DNA of 64,000 bases from Winogradskyella costae (lineage in GTDB: Bacteria > Bacteroidota > Bacteroidia > Flavobacteriales > Flavobacteriaceae): positions 186,001-250,000 of the forward strand of contig NZ_JABFDK010000002.1 of assembly GCF_013403865.1 (NCBI RefSeq), in the 5' to 3' direction. Both the position numbers and the translations under genes were made by a program. Positions 53,034 to 62,855 of this stretch are shown piece by piece (the stretch's first letter is position 1; every line of letters begins with the position of its first letter). Under the pieces are notes generated by a model. That model had not been told where the DNA came from. It did no database searches and saw only the letters and a list, made by a program, of their open reading frames with translations.

Positions 53034-53345
53034 TTAATGAGATAATATTTTAATAATTAAATAATAAAAAACAGTTGCAATAATAATAAAAATAGCAGTA
53101 CTAATAATTACTGTTTTCTTTAAAAGCTTGCGCTCTTGCTGTCGTATTTTGTCTTTAATTTTTTGCTTGTCTTCCTTGGTTAAGTCTTTATGTAAAAAAG
53201 CTATTTTGTAATGCAGGTGGGCTTCAAGGTCTAATTTTTCCTTGTATTTAGAAAAAGGCTTTGATGATCTTTGGTTAAATGTAGCCTGAGTATTGCCAAA
53301 ACCGATATATCCAAATCCCGTGCTATGTCTTCTTCCTCCTGACAT
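53034..53345 (-). CDS. Small single-span membrane protein of unknown function
   Basis: The protein has 103 residues. The N-terminus is Gly/Ser-rich (MSGGRRHSTGFGYIGFGNT), then a charged helix rich in Lys/Gln/Leu, then one hydrophobic C-terminal segment (VIISTAIFIIIATVFYYLII). The layout suggests a cytosolic N-domain anchored by a C-terminal tail. No family is recognised. It fits into the cluster kdsC-this-ubiA with 44 bp upstream and 7 bp downstream gaps. Confidence 0.7.
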   Translation of the reverse strand: MSGGRRHSTGFGYIGFGNTQATFNQRSSKPFSKYKEKLDLEAHLHYKIAFLHKDLTKEDKQKIKDKIRQQERKLLKKTVIISTAIFIIIATVFYYLIIKILSH

Positions 53346-53389
53346 GTGTTTAAAACATTTTTAAATTTTTATGATCGACAACCAAATAT

Positions 53390-53923
53390 TTAGTCATATT
53401 TAGCGTCAAAATTACCATTCCATTTGCCTTGTACTTTCAATACCTGTTCAATCACATCTCTTACAGCGCCTTTTCCGCCGTTTTTATGAGAAATGTATTT
53501 CGAAACAGCCTTGATCTCTGGGACAGCATCTTGCGGACAACATGGTAAGCCTACTAACTTCATTACCGGATAATCAGGAATATCATCACCCATATACAAC
53601 ACCTGAGATTTTGAAACAGTATGTTGTTCTAAGTAGGTATTGAGTTGTTCTATTTTATTGTGTGAACCTAAAAAAATATCTTTGATACCTAATCCTGATA
53701 AGCGTTTACGAACGCCTTCGTTAGATCCTCCAGAAATAATGCAGAGGTTAAAACCGGCATCAATCGCTGTTTTTAATGCAAATCCGTCTTTAATATTCAT
53801 AGTCCTCAGCATCTCACCTTCTGTTGTTACAGTGATTGTACCATCAGTTAAAACACCATCAACATCAAAAATAAAGGTGGTAATGTTTGCTAAATATTCT
53901 TTGTAACTTTTATCGTCGTTCAT
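53390..53923 (-). CDS. KdsC-like HAD phosphatase
   Basis: The protein has 177 residues. HAD motif I is FDVDGVLTDG with D20 and D22; motif II is CIISGGSNEG; motif III/IV is YMGDDIPDYPVMKL. The small C0-type architecture matches 3-deoxy-manno-octulosonate 8-phosphate phosphatase, which makes Kdo for lipopolysaccharide. Its stop is near the next gene (44 bp), and it starts 2 bp after the DUF2520 stop. It is the accepted neighbour of DUF2520 in Bacteroidota. Confidence 0.9.
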   Translation of the reverse strand: MNDDKSYKEYLANITTFIFDVDGVLTDGTITVTTEGEMLRTMNIKDGFALKTAIDAGFNLCIISGGSNEGVRKRLSGLGIKDIFLGSHNKIEQLNTYLEQHTVSKSQVLYMGDDIPDYPVMKLVGLPCCPQDAVPEIKAVSKYISHKNGGKGAVRDVIEQVLKVQGKWNGNFDAKYD

Positions 53924-53925
53924 CG

Positions 53926-54720
53926 TTAATTTTCTTTTTTATGGTTCTTGGGTCTAGTAGATCTTATACCATGAGTCTTTTTAATAGAAGTCGTTAGCAT
54001 TCTGTAGATTGCTTCATGCTCCTCTTTCTCAATCAGTTTAAGTTGTCGCTTAATCGTTCTTTTGTCGTTCCGTTTAGCCGGACCTGTTTGCGCCATAAAA
54101 GGAGACATATGTTGAATTTTCTTTGCCGTTTCCTCAATTAACGGATGCAAAATTTCAAACTCTATGTTTTTAGTTTCACAAATTTCATGACCGATTCTAT
54201 AGAGTTGATTGGTGAAGTTATTTACAAAAACAGCGGCTAAATGAAGTGTCTGTCGCTGTTCTGTCGTTATTTTATGCGGCTTACAATCCACAGCTTTTGC
54301 TAAATCTATTAATAGTTGAAGGTTCTCCTTTTCATAAACTTCAACACAAATCGGTACTTCACTAAAATCGATGTCGGCGTCTTTAGAAAATGTTTGCAAC
54401 GGATAGAAAACACCGATTTTGTTTTTTTTATCTATATCGTGCATCGCAACGCTTCCCGAGGTATGAACAACAAAACGGTTTGTAAACGGTAGATCTATAG
54501 ATAGTTGTTCTATACTGTCATCGCTGACAGCTATAACATAAATGTCTGCTTCTTTTAATTCATCTAACGAATCCGTAATATCGACGTTATTGGCATATGA
54601 CGAAATGGAGGCTCGTGTACGATTATACCATTGTTTAATCGTTATAGTTTTAGAATTTGAAAAGGCTTTATATAAGTGTGTGGCTACATTGCCAGCACCA
54701 AGTAGGACTACTGATATCAT
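53926..54720 (-). CDS. Rossmann-like/DUF2520 protein
   Basis: The protein has 264 residues. The N-terminal Rossmann-like part is SVVLLGAGNVATHLYKAFSN, with a VVHTSGSVAMHDIDKK segment. The DUF2520 C-terminal helices contain LAAVFVNNFTNQLYRIG and EILHPLIEETAKKI. The fold is that of ketopantoate-reductase-like or ProC-like enzymes. Natural substrate is not defined. It is the first gene of the minus-strand cluster DUF2520-kdsC-ubiA-maf and divergent from the haemoglobin gene. Confidence 0.9.
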   Translation of the reverse strand: MISVVLLGAGNVATHLYKAFSNSKTITIKQWYNRTRASISSYANNVDITDSLDELKEADIYVIAVSDDSIEQLSIDLPFTNRFVVHTSGSVAMHDIDKKNKIGVFYPLQTFSKDADIDFSEVPICVEVYEKENLQLLIDLAKAVDCKPHKITTEQRQTLHLAAVFVNNFTNQLYRIGHEICETKNIEFEILHPLIEETAKKIQHMSPFMAQTGPAKRNDKRTIKRQLKLIEKEEHEAIYRMLTTSIKKTHGIRSTRPKNHKKEN

Positions 54721-54887
54721 GGTGTAAAAATACTAAGATTTCTTATTTTAGAATCACAAGAGTGAGATTAAAAAGATAACTTTGGGTAATTCTAAAAATG
54801 ATATATAGAAAGGATGCTATTTTGGTGACTTTTTAAATACGTATCACTTCATGAGGTCCCGTTAGAACAACACATATTAGTTACGAG

Positions 54888-55277
54888 ATGAATAGATCAG
54901 ATATAAAAAACAGAGAAGACATATTTTTATTAGTGTCCAAATTTTACGATAAGGTAAGACAAGATGATAAATTAGGGCCCTATTTCAATGAAACCATTAA
55001 AGATTGGGAACAGCACTTAGAGCATTTAACTACCTTCTGGGAATCGAGTTTATTTCTAAAAACTAAATATTATGGCAACCCATTAGAAGCGCATACTAAA
55101 GTCGATGCTGCATTTAATAATAATATAACAGAATTACATTTTGGTATATGGCTAAATCTTTGGTTTCAAACGATAGATGAATTATTTGAAGGAGATTACG
55201 CCGAGAACGCAAAACGCAGAGCTCGTAAAATGGGGACTTTTATGTATATGAATATTTTTGCAGCACGAAATAGCTAA
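54888..55277 (+). CDS. Group III truncated haemoglobin
   Basis: The protein has 129 residues. Proximal histidine is H84 in ELHFGIWLNLWFQ, a typical group III pattern. Other marks are KFYDKVRQDDKLGPYF and HLEHLTTFWESSLF. It binds haem and could scavenge or sense oxygen or nitric oxide in the cytosol. It is followed by mscL after 56 bp. It is divergent from DUF2520. No promoter of the strict consensus was seen. Confidence 0.92.
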   Translation: MNRSDIKNREDIFLLVSKFYDKVRQDDKLGPYFNETIKDWEQHLEHLTTFWESSLFLKTKYYGNPLEAHTKVDAAFNNNITELHFGIWLNLWFQTIDELFEGDYAENAKRRARKMGTFMYMNIFAARNS

Positions 55278-55333
55278 TCATTTCTTGGCATAGTATAAAT
55301 TTGTGGTTTTAAAAATCTAAAATCAGAACACAT

Positions 55334-55783
55334 ATGAAACTTCTCAAAGAATTTAAAGAATTTGCCGTCAAAGGAAATATGATGGATATGGCAATTGGTA
55401 TCATAATTGGCGCCTCTTTTAATAAGGTAATAGATGTGCTAGTAAAGTTTGTATTAATGCCTCCATTATCTTTACTTACAGATGATGTAAACTTCGATAA
55501 TAAAAAACTGATATTAAGAGAAGCGATTACTAATGCTTCAGGCATAATCACCACTACAGAGGTTGCTATAGGCTATGGTGCGCTTATTACAGTTTTATTA
55601 GATTTTTTAGTGATTGGCTTTACAGTGTTTTTAGTTGTTAAAGGCATGAACAGATTGCGAACTAGAGCACATGATTCTAAAGATAAAACAGTTATAACTC
55701 CAAAAGATATTCAATTACTTTCTGATTTAAAAGAATTGATGGAAGAGCAAAACAATATGCTCAAAGCTAACCTGAAAAATTAA
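55334..55783 (+). CDS. mscL: Large-conductance mechanosensitive channel
   Basis: The protein has 149 residues, typical for MscL. The first membrane helix with GNMMDMAIGIIIGASFNKVIDVLV lines the pore; a periplasmic loop and a second helix (GALITVLLDFLVIGFTVFLV) follow, and a C-terminal charged helix (SDLKELMEEQNNM). It forms a pentamer that opens as an emergency valve at extreme tension. It is between haemoglobin and ccsBA genes, same direction. Confidence 0.97.
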   Translation: MKLLKEFKEFAVKGNMMDMAIGIIIGASFNKVIDVLVKFVLMPPLSLLTDDVNFDNKKLILREAITNASGIITTTEVAIGYGALITVLLDFLVIGFTVFLVVKGMNRLRTRAHDSKDKTVITPKDIQLLSDLKELMEEQNNMLKANLKN

Positions 55784-55832
55784 AGCCTTTTATGTGCGTA
55801 ATTTTAACATGTTTTAGTGCTAAAACTGAATC

Positions 55833-55860
55833 TTGGAATAATTAAAAAGTCATATCTTTG
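55833..55860 (+). promoter_or_regulatory. Promoter of ccsBA
   Basis: TTG (55833-55835), a 17-nt spacer and TATCTTTG (55853-55860) fit the Bacteroidota promoter type. The start codon is 22 nt after the -7 box. Confidence 0.65.
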
Positions 55861-55882
55861 CGCAGCCTAAAAAGCCTATGCT

Positions 55883-58800
55883 ATGCAAAAGAAAATCGCT
55901 AATTTCCTATTCTCTACAAAACTCACTGCTTTCTTATTTATTGCCTTTGCCACTGCTATGGCAGTGGGTACTATTTTAGATAGAAATATGGATACCTCTC
56001 CAACACCATATACTAGAACATTAATTTACAATGCATGGTGGTTTGAAGCCATAATGGTGTTTTTCGTTATCAACTTTTTAGGTAACATTTTTAGATTTAG
56101 ACTTTACAAAAAAGAAAAATGGGCAACATTAATCTTGCATCTATCTTTTATTCTTATTCTTTTTGGTGCATTTGTAACACGTTATATTGGTTTTGAAGGT
56201 ATGATGCCAATAAGAGAAGGAGCAACTGAGAGTGAGTTCTTTTCTCAGAAAACATACATTGGCGGGCGTATATTAGGAAACTATAAAGTTAATGGTCAAC
56301 TACAACAACGACGTATAGAAGAACATGTTGATTTTTCTCCACGATTAGATAATGAATTCGAAAAAACGTTTGATTATGGTGATACAGAAGTTACCGTTAA
56401 GCTTAAGGAATTTATAAAAGGTGCTGAAGAAGATATTATTCCTAATGACATCGGAAACCGTTATTTAAAAATAGTTGAAGCCGGTGAAAGTGGTCCACAT
56501 AATCACTTTTTAGAAGATGGTAAAGTTGCTAATCTTCACAATGTTTTGGTGTCTTTAAATAAGTTTCAAGAAGGAGCTATAAATATTACTGAAACCGAAG
56601 GAGGTTTGTTTATTCAGTCTCCTTATGAAGGTAGTTATATGACTATGGCAACACGTGCAACAGGTACGCTGATTAAAGATAGTTTACAGCCTTTAATTCT
56701 AAGGTCGAGATATGTAATTGGGAATATGCAGATTGTAATGCCAAAACCTATAGTAAAAGGTGATTTTGGGATTGTAAAAATACCAGAGCTTTTAAAAACT
56801 AAGGCAGATCCAGACGGTCTTATCTTAAATGTAACAGCAAATGGTGACACAAAAGAAATAGGCATTATTGGTGGTCCCGGTAATTATACTGCCATGAAGG
56901 AATTTCAAATTGGAGGCTTAGAAATGGCTCTACAATATGGTCCTAAGATATTGAAGTTACCTTTTGAAATTAAACTCAACGATTTTATTGCCGAAAAATA
57001 TCCTGGTACGGAAAAAGCCTATTCGTCTTACGAAAGTAAAATCACGGTTTTAGATAAAGAAGTAGGGGAGTTTGATTACCGCGTTTATATGAATCATGTC
57101 TTAGACCATAAAGGATATCGTTTTTTTCAGGCGAGTTTCCATCCAGACGAAAAGGGTACCGTGTTTTCTGTAAATCACGATTTTTGGGGAACGTATATTA
57201 CTTATGCAGGCTACATATTATTGTATTTATCCATGATGGCTATCCTATTTGTGAAAAATACACGTTTCGATGATATCCGAAAAAGGTTGGCTAAAATAAA
57301 AGAGAAGAAAGTCAAAATGATGACTATGATTTTGCTTCTCCTTAGTTTTTCTGGCTTTGCACAAGTACATTCAGAAGATGATGGACACAATCACCAGAGA
57401 AAAGCAGCAAAAGAGCAGATCGATTCTATTCTAAGAGTGCATATTACACCTAAAGCACATGCAGCCAAATTCTCTGAAATGGTGATTCAGGATTATAGTG
57501 GTCGTATGATGCCAATGCATACTTATGCTTCAGAAATGCTCCGAAAATTAAGTAAAAGCGATGTTTATGAGGAATTTGATGCCGATCAAGTATTTCTGTC
57601 TATCCAAGAAAGTCCGATGCTTTGGTACAATGTGCCAATCATTTACTTAACACCTAGAAAGGCAGATTCTATCAGAACAATTATTGGCGTAGATAATGAT
57701 CAAAAGCATGTTAGTCTACTAGATTTTTTCACGGAAGATGGGCGGAATAAATTAGGACCTTACATTGAAGATGCTTTTAATGCTCAAATACCAAGTGGCA
57801 TCCAAAAGGAGATTAAAGAAACGTATAATCGTCTAAGTATATTATCTGATGCTATTGAAGGTCGCAGTATTAAGATTTTCCCAGTGCCTAATGATGAAAA
57901 TAATAAGTGGATTTCTTCAAAAGATTTTAGAGATGAAGATTACAGAGATAAAATAGAAGATACGCTTTATGGTAATTTTATAAATAATGGATTTGTAGCT
58001 TATTTGGTAACTTTAAATAATGCAAAACAAACAGGAGATTATACTAAAGCTGAAGAACTACTTAAAGGAATTAAAAAAACACAGCAAAAATTCGGTAGTG
58101 AAGTTATGTTGTCTGACGAAAAAATTAAATCCGAAATTCTATACAACGATTATGATATCTTTAAGCGTTTGTTTAGCTGGTACATGTATGCTGCGACACT
58201 GTTGTTTGTTTTAATTATTGTTCAAATTTTCAACTATAAAAGTAAAGCACTTAAGGTGGCTGTTAATATTTTTATAGGTGTCATTGCGCTACTTTTTATA
58301 CTGCATACAGCTGGTTTAATCTGGAGGTGGTATCTGTCGGGTCACGCTCCTTGGAGTGATGCCTATGAGTCCATGATTTATGTCGCTTGGTCAACCATGC
58401 TTTTTGGTTTTATTGTTGGGGTTACTAAAAGAAAAGAAAAGATTCATAAAAAAGATATTTCAAGAATTGTAATGGCAATTTTGGGTAAAACGAGCACATC
58501 AAGTTTAACTGTTGCAGCGGGAGCTTTTGTAACGTCCATGATTTTAATGATAGCTCATTGGAATTGGATGGACCCTGCAATTGGTAATCTAGAACCAGTA
58601 CTACAAGGCTATTGGTTAATGATACACGTTTCTGTGATTGTGGCAAGTTATGGTCCATTCACTTTAGGAATGATATTAGGAGCGGTATCCTTATTATTAA
58701 TGATATTTACGACTAAGGAAAACAAAGAGCGTATGCTAATTAACATTAAAGAGCTAACCATTATTAATGAAATGGCTTTAACGGTTGGTTTAGTAATGTT

Positions 58801-59158
58801 AACCATTGGCAACTTTCTTGGGGGTATGTGGGCAAATGAAAGTTGGGGACGCTATTGGGGTTGGGATCCAAAAGAAACTTGGGCCTTAATAAGTATTATG
58901 ATTTATGCTTTTGTAATCCATATGCGCTTAGTACCTGGCTTAAGAGGGAAATGGATTTATAACCTTATGTCAATTATAGCTTTCGCTAGTATTCTTATGA
59001 CATATTTCGGAGTTAATTTCTATCTCGCAGGTCTACATTCTTATGCGAGCGGAGATCAGATATTAAGCTTTCAATTTATCGCAATTACGTTAGGGATTGT
59101 TGGTGTATTAGGAACTTTATCATACTTAAAATATAAAAAGTATTATAGAAGTAAATAA
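55883..59158 (+). CDS. ccsBA: Cytochrome c biogenesis protein CcsBA (fused ResB-CcsA)
   Basis: The protein has 1091 residues. Residues 1-480 form the ResB/CcsB-like half, with membrane helices around residues 15-110 and a large exported domain. Residues 480-770 are a periplasmic region with its own signal-like stretch (MMTMILLLLSFSGFAQVHS). The C-terminal 320 residues are the CcsA half with the haem-handling WGRYWGWDPKETWALIS motif and histidines (HTAGLIWRW, AHWNWMD). It is a system II haem exporter and ligase. It could supply haem for the dihaem peroxidase at 9.3-11.1 kb and other c-type cytochromes. Confidence 0.95.
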   Translation: MQKKIANFLFSTKLTAFLFIAFATAMAVGTILDRNMDTSPTPYTRTLIYNAWWFEAIMVFFVINFLGNIFRFRLYKKEKWATLILHLSFILILFGAFVTRYIGFEGMMPIREGATESEFFSQKTYIGGRILGNYKVNGQLQQRRIEEHVDFSPRLDNEFEKTFDYGDTEVTVKLKEFIKGAEEDIIPNDIGNRYLKIVEAGESGPHNHFLEDGKVANLHNVLVSLNKFQEGAINITETEGGLFIQSPYEGSYMTMATRATGTLIKDSLQPLILRSRYVIGNMQIVMPKPIVKGDFGIVKIPELLKTKADPDGLILNVTANGDTKEIGIIGGPGNYTAMKEFQIGGLEMALQYGPKILKLPFEIKLNDFIAEKYPGTEKAYSSYESKITVLDKEVGEFDYRVYMNHVLDHKGYRFFQASFHPDEKGTVFSVNHDFWGTYITYAGYILLYLSMMAILFVKNTRFDDIRKRLAKIKEKKVKMMTMILLLLSFSGFAQVHSEDDGHNHQRKAAKEQIDSILRVHITPKAHAAKFSEMVIQDYSGRMMPMHTYASEMLRKLSKSDVYEEFDADQVFLSIQESPMLWYNVPIIYLTPRKADSIRTIIGVDNDQKHVSLLDFFTEDGRNKLGPYIEDAFNAQIPSGIQKEIKETYNRLSILSDAIEGRSIKIFPVPNDENNKWISSKDFRDEDYRDKIEDTLYGNFINNGFVAYLVTLNNAKQTGDYTKAEELLKGIKKTQQKFGSEVMLSDEKIKSEILYNDYDIFKRLFSWYMYAATLLFVLIIVQIFNYKSKALKVAVNIFIGVIALLFILHTAGLIWRWYLSGHAPWSDAYESMIYVAWSTMLFGFIVGVTKRKEKIHKKDISRIVMAILGKTSTSSLTVAAGAFVTSMILMIAHWNWMDPAIGNLEPVLQGYWLMIHVSVIVASYGPFTLGMILGAVSLLLMIFTTKENKERMLINIKELTIINEMALTVGLVMLTIGNFLGGMWANESWGRYWGWDPKETWALISIMIYAFVIHMRLVPGLRGKWIYNLMSIIAFASILMTYFGVNFYLAGLHSYASGDQILSFQFIAITLGIVGVLGTLSYLKYKKYYRSK

Positions 59159-59181
59159 AACTTCATAAGCTTTACGTAAAT

Positions 59182-59225
59182 AAAATTGGTTGATGAACAT
59201 CTGTGTTTTTCAACCAATTTTGTTT
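59182..59225 (+). terminator. Rho-independent terminator of ccsBA
   Basis: AAAATTGGTTGA (59182-59193) and TCAACCAATTTT (59210-59221) form a perfect 12-bp stem with a 16-nt loop. TGTTTT follows. It lies 23 bp after the ccsBA stop. Confidence 0.88.
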
Positions 59226-59284
59226 TATAATTAACAAGACTTACTTTCCTTTTTATTAATTTTAAAATCTAAAAAGAAAAAGTA

Positions 59285-60439
59285 ATGTCAAAGAAAAAAC
59301 TGGGCTTAAACACCATTTGTACTCATGTTGGTGAAATTAAAGACGAACAATTTAAAGGGGCCGTATCTCCAATATATCTAAGTACATCTTACGAGTTTTT
59401 AGATGTAGATGTAAAACGGTATCCACGTTATTTCAACACCCCAAATCAAGAACATCTATCAAAAAAAATTGCAGCTTTAGAACATACAGAGGCAGCTATG
59501 ATTTTTGGTTCTGGTATGGCTGCGATTAGCACCATGTTTTTAGCTTTTTTAAGACAAGGAGATCATTTAGTGGTTCAGAATACCTTATACGGTGGAACTT
59601 TGAATTTTATAAAAGAAGAATTTCCTAAATATGGTATAGAATTTACCTTTACGAATGGTTATCAAGTAGAAGATTTTGAAGCAGCCATTCAACCAAATAC
59701 AAAATTAATTCATATTGAAACACCTTCAAACCCATTAATGACAATCACCGATATTAAAGGGATTGCAAAGTTAGGGAAGTCTAAAAATATTTTAACGTCT
59801 ATTGATAATACGTTTGCATCACCCGTAAATCAAAACCCTATAGATTTAGGTATTGATATGGTTATGCATTCTGCAACAAAATATTTTGGTGGACACAGTG
59901 ATATTTTGGCTGGTGTTGTAGCAAGTTCCCATGAGCATATGGAGCGCATTTGGAATGTAGGTAAGAATCTAGGTGGAAGTTTAAGTGATATGACCGTTTG
60001 GATGTTAGAACGTAGTATGAAAACCTTAGGGTTGCGTGTAAAAGCCCAAACCAAGAATGCGATGAAATTAGCTAAATGGTTAGATAAAAATGAGGAGGTT
60101 TCTAAAGTCTATTATCCCGGATTAAAATCACATCCAGACTATAAATTAGCAAAATCTCAGATGAAAGGTTTTGGAGCTATGTTATCCTTTGAGTTGATAG
60201 ACGGAATTGATTCGCAACAATTTCAAAAGGAACTAAAGCTTATTAAATCGTCTATGAGTTTAGCTGGTGTTGAGAGTACGATGTTGTCTCCGCATTTAAC
60301 GTCTCATGCGTTATTAAGTCAAGAAGAACGTGATGCTATTGGCCTTAATAATCAACTGATAAGATTTTCTGTAGGTATAGAGGATTTAAAAGATTTAAAA
60401 CACGACATAAAACAGGCTATAAATAATGTAAAGCACTAA
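59285..60439 (+). CDS. Cys/Met metabolism PLP-dependent enzyme (cystathionine gamma-synthase/lyase type)
   Basis: The protein has 384 residues. Motifs are YPRYFNTPNQEHLSKKIAALEHTEAAMIFGSGMAAIST, IHIETPSNPLMTI, DNTFASP and SATKYFGGHSDILAG, where K is the PLP-lysine. The family includes cystathionine gamma-synthase, gamma-lyase, methionine gamma-lyase and O-acetylhomoserine sulfhydrylase; sequence alone does not separate them. No SAM riboswitch or S-box structure is visible in the 126 bp upstream, which carry only the ccsBA terminator. It is monocistronic and convergent with the DUF2490 gene. Confidence 0.92.
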   Translation: MSKKKLGLNTICTHVGEIKDEQFKGAVSPIYLSTSYEFLDVDVKRYPRYFNTPNQEHLSKKIAALEHTEAAMIFGSGMAAISTMFLAFLRQGDHLVVQNTLYGGTLNFIKEEFPKYGIEFTFTNGYQVEDFEAAIQPNTKLIHIETPSNPLMTITDIKGIAKLGKSKNILTSIDNTFASPVNQNPIDLGIDMVMHSATKYFGGHSDILAGVVASSHEHMERIWNVGKNLGGSLSDMTVWMLERSMKTLGLRVKAQTKNAMKLAKWLDKNEEVSKVYYPGLKSHPDYKLAKSQMKGFGAMLSFELIDGIDSQQFQKELKLIKSSMSLAGVESTMLSPHLTSHALLSQEERDAIGLNNQLIRFSVGIEDLKDLKHDIKQAINNVKH

Positions 60440-60447
60440 AATATCCG

Positions 60448-61131
60448 TTAAGAATTGTTTGGTCTAAAATCCCATTTTAGATTGAGTTGCAGTGATAGTC
60501 GATTATAGCTTTTAGTTTTAAACGAATGTCGTGCGTAACCTAGTTCTGTATTTATATTTTTCGTTATAAAAATACCCAGCCCCATAAAAGCTCTATTTTG
60601 TTGAAAATCAAATTCAGTTAAATTAAAATGGATTTCATCATAAGTAGAAATGAAAAGTGTATTATTTAGAGGTATTTTAATCTTGAATCTATAACGCGTT
60701 CTATATATTAATTGGTTTTCAGAAGGATATTCTAAAAATCGTTGTTCTAATCTCAACCTTTGAGAAAACTGAATGGCGTTTAATTTATGATTAAAAATTA
60801 ATTGTTCTATTATTCTATGCTCTTTAGTGTGAGGAATGTCATTAACTTCAAATGAAGAATCTATAGTACCGTAAGCGTAGCATAAACCAACAGATAATTT
60901 AGGGGTAATATGATAATTTAGACCTATGATCCCTAAATTCAAGTGCGCTTTCTGTGCAGGTAATTCATAGCTCCAATTTGTGAATGAACCACTAAGACTA
61001 AGTTTATCGTTTATTTTGTTAGAAGAAGTCACTTCGTACCAAGATCCTAATTTGTATTCACCAATGTTTTGTGCATACAATAACGTCTGAAATAATAAGG
61101 AAAAAAGCAGTATGTATAGCGTGTTTTTCAT
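60448..61131 (-). CDS. DUF2490 outer-membrane beta-barrel-like protein
   Basis: The protein has 227 residues. The signal peptide is MKNTLYILLFSLLFQTLLYAQ. The rest alternates amphipathic strands (GSWYEVTSSNKINDKLSLSG, KLSVGLCYAYGT, YRTRYRFKIKIPL) and ends in a Trp/Phe-type strand (LQLNLKWDFRPN). This fits the DUF2490 small porin-like barrel in the outer membrane. No ligand is known. It is minus-strand, 56 bp downstream of pckA with the pckA terminator in between. Confidence 0.88.
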   Translation of the reverse strand: MKNTLYILLFSLLFQTLLYAQNIGEYKLGSWYEVTSSNKINDKLSLSGSFTNWSYELPAQKAHLNLGIIGLNYHITPKLSVGLCYAYGTIDSSFEVNDIPHTKEHRIIEQLIFNHKLNAIQFSQRLRLEQRFLEYPSENQLIYRTRYRFKIKIPLNNTLFISTYDEIHFNLTEFDFQQNRAFMGLGIFITKNINTELGYARHSFKTKSYNRLSLQLNLKWDFRPNNS

Positions 61132-61145
61132 AATCGACTGTATAG

Positions 61146-61173
61146 AAAAAAGAGCCCAGAAATGGGCTCTTTT
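61146..61173 (-). terminator. Rho-independent terminator of pckA
   Basis: AAAAGAGCCCA (61148-61158) and TGGGCTCTTTT (61163-61173) form a perfect 11-bp stem with a GAAA loop (TTTC on the minus strand). On the minus strand T follows (A at 61146-61151). It lies 14 bp after the pckA stop. Confidence 0.9.
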
Positions 61174-61187
61174 CAGTCATGGAATTA

Positions 61188-62822
61188 TTAAATATGATCA
61201 TTTAAGTGATGATGCTCATCAATTAACGGACCACCTTCAATGATTTGTTGAGATGCTTCACTTGCAAATTTTTCAAAATTCAAATGGAAAGAATGTGCAA
61301 GTTGAATAGATTTGCTAATATACTGGCCTTTATTTTCCCAAGTATTCATTGGGTCTAATATATCTTCCGGAATATTAGGACATGTTTTTGGCATATATAA
61401 GCCAAATATAGGATGTTGTTCGTAAGCTACATTATCTAATTTCCCATCAAGAATAGCGGTAATCATAGCTCGTGTGTATTTTAATTTAATACGAGAACCG
61501 ACTCCGTAAGGTCCTGCGCTCCAGCCTGTATTTATTAACCAAACATTGACACCTGCATCTTGCATTTTTTTACTTAGCATTTCAGCATAAACAGTAGGGT
61601 GAAGTGGCATAAATGGTTCTCCAAAACATGCAGAGAAAGATGGTACGGGTTCTGTAATACCAGCTTCTGTACCTGCTACTTTAGCGGTATAGCCAGAAAT
61701 GAAATGATAAGCTGCTTGTCCTGGTGTTAATTTTGAAACCGGAGGTAATACGCCAAAAGCATCAGCTGTTAAAAAGAAAATATTTGTTGGGTTGCTAGCA
61801 TAAGACGGCTTTTGGATGTTATCTATATGATAAATCGGGTAACTCACACGTGTATTTTGTGTAATGCTACTGTCCATAAAATCAACTTCACCATTATCTT
61901 TAAAGATGACGTTTTCTAGAATTGCTCCCGGCTTAATGGCTCTAAAAATGTCAGGTTCTTTTTCTTCTGATAGGTCAATAGCTTTGGCATAACAACCGCC
62001 TTCAAAATTAAAAATATTATTATTTGCCGTCCAGCCATGTTCGTCATCACCAATTAATTTACGAGTCGGATCGGCAGATAGTGTAGTTTTTCCTGTTCCA
62101 GACAATCCGAAGAAAATAGCAGTATCACCATCTTCGCCAACATTTGCAGAACAATGCATAGGTAAAACGTCTTTTTCAACAGGAAGAATGAAGTTTAAAG
62201 AAGAGAAAATCCCTTTTTTAATTTCACCAGTATAAGCAGAACCGCCAATTAAAGCAATTTTTTTAGTGAAATTTAAAATTGAAAAGTTTCCTTGACGTAA
62301 GCCAACTGCTTTTGGATCTGGCGCTTCATAACCTGGTGCGCAAAGTACTAGCCACTCTTCTTTAAAATTTTCTAGTTCGGATTCGTCAGATCTTAAGAAC
62401 ATATTATATGTAAACATGTTAGACCAAGGGTATTCTGTAACTGTTCTTACATTTGTTTTATATTCTGGATCAGCACATACGTAAGCGTCTCTAACATAAA
62501 TCTCTTTGCCGCTTAAATAGTTTGTGATTTCAGATTGAAGTTTATCGAAATTATCTGGTGAAATTGCTTTATTAGTTTTTCCCCACCAAACTTTATTTTG
62601 CGTATAATCATCTTTTACTATAAAACGATCTTGAGGAGAACGACCCGTAAACTTGCCTGTGTTAATAGCTAAAGTTCCATTAGCGGTTTCTTTGCCCATT
62701 CCTTTTTCAATAGTAATAGCTTGTAATTTTTCTGGTGATAAGTTCCAATGTGTATTGGTGTCTTTCAATCCATACGTTGTAAGGTCTCTCGTTTTCATAA
62801 TCGGTTGTTTTAAGGTTTCCAT
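61188..62822 (-). CDS. pckA: Phosphoenolpyruvate carboxykinase (ATP)
   Basis: The protein has 544 residues, the usual length for the ATP type. Motifs are GKFTGRSPQDRFIV, PMHCSANVGEDGDTAIFFG, the P-loop GLSGTGKTTLS and the metal-site segment IGDDEHGW. It decarboxylates oxaloacetate to phosphoenolpyruvate and is the entry to gluconeogenesis. The ATG at 62822 adds an eight-residue lead to MKTRDLTTYG; both starts are possible. The transporter gene is 33 bp upstream and in the same direction, so C4-dicarboxylate uptake and gluconeogenesis may be linked. Confidence 0.97.
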   Translation of the reverse strand: METLKQPIMKTRDLTTYGLKDTNTHWNLSPEKLQAITIEKGMGKETANGTLAINTGKFTGRSPQDRFIVKDDYTQNKVWWGKTNKAISPDNFDKLQSEITNYLSGKEIYVRDAYVCADPEYKTNVRTVTEYPWSNMFTYNMFLRSDESELENFKEEWLVLCAPGYEAPDPKAVGLRQGNFSILNFTKKIALIGGSAYTGEIKKGIFSSLNFILPVEKDVLPMHCSANVGEDGDTAIFFGLSGTGKTTLSADPTRKLIGDDEHGWTANNNIFNFEGGCYAKAIDLSEEKEPDIFRAIKPGAILENVIFKDNGEVDFMDSSITQNTRVSYPIYHIDNIQKPSYASNPTNIFFLTADAFGVLPPVSKLTPGQAAYHFISGYTAKVAGTEAGITEPVPSFSACFGEPFMPLHPTVYAEMLSKKMQDAGVNVWLINTGWSAGPYGVGSRIKLKYTRAMITAILDGKLDNVAYEQHPIFGLYMPKTCPNIPEDILDPMNTWENKGQYISKSIQLAHSFHLNFEKFASEASQQIIEGGPLIDEHHHLNDHI

Positions 62823-62855
62823 GAGTTCATAATTTTTGCAATTCGACTTTCGATT

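Noticed and set aside
55309-55554. Minus-strand frame opposite mscL
   Set aside because: It is antisense to a well-supported channel gene and has no independent start signal.
59159-59284. SAM riboswitch before the Cys/Met metabolism gene
   Set aside because: The only structure is the ccsBA terminator at 59182-59225; no S-box or SAM-II/III pattern was visible by eye.
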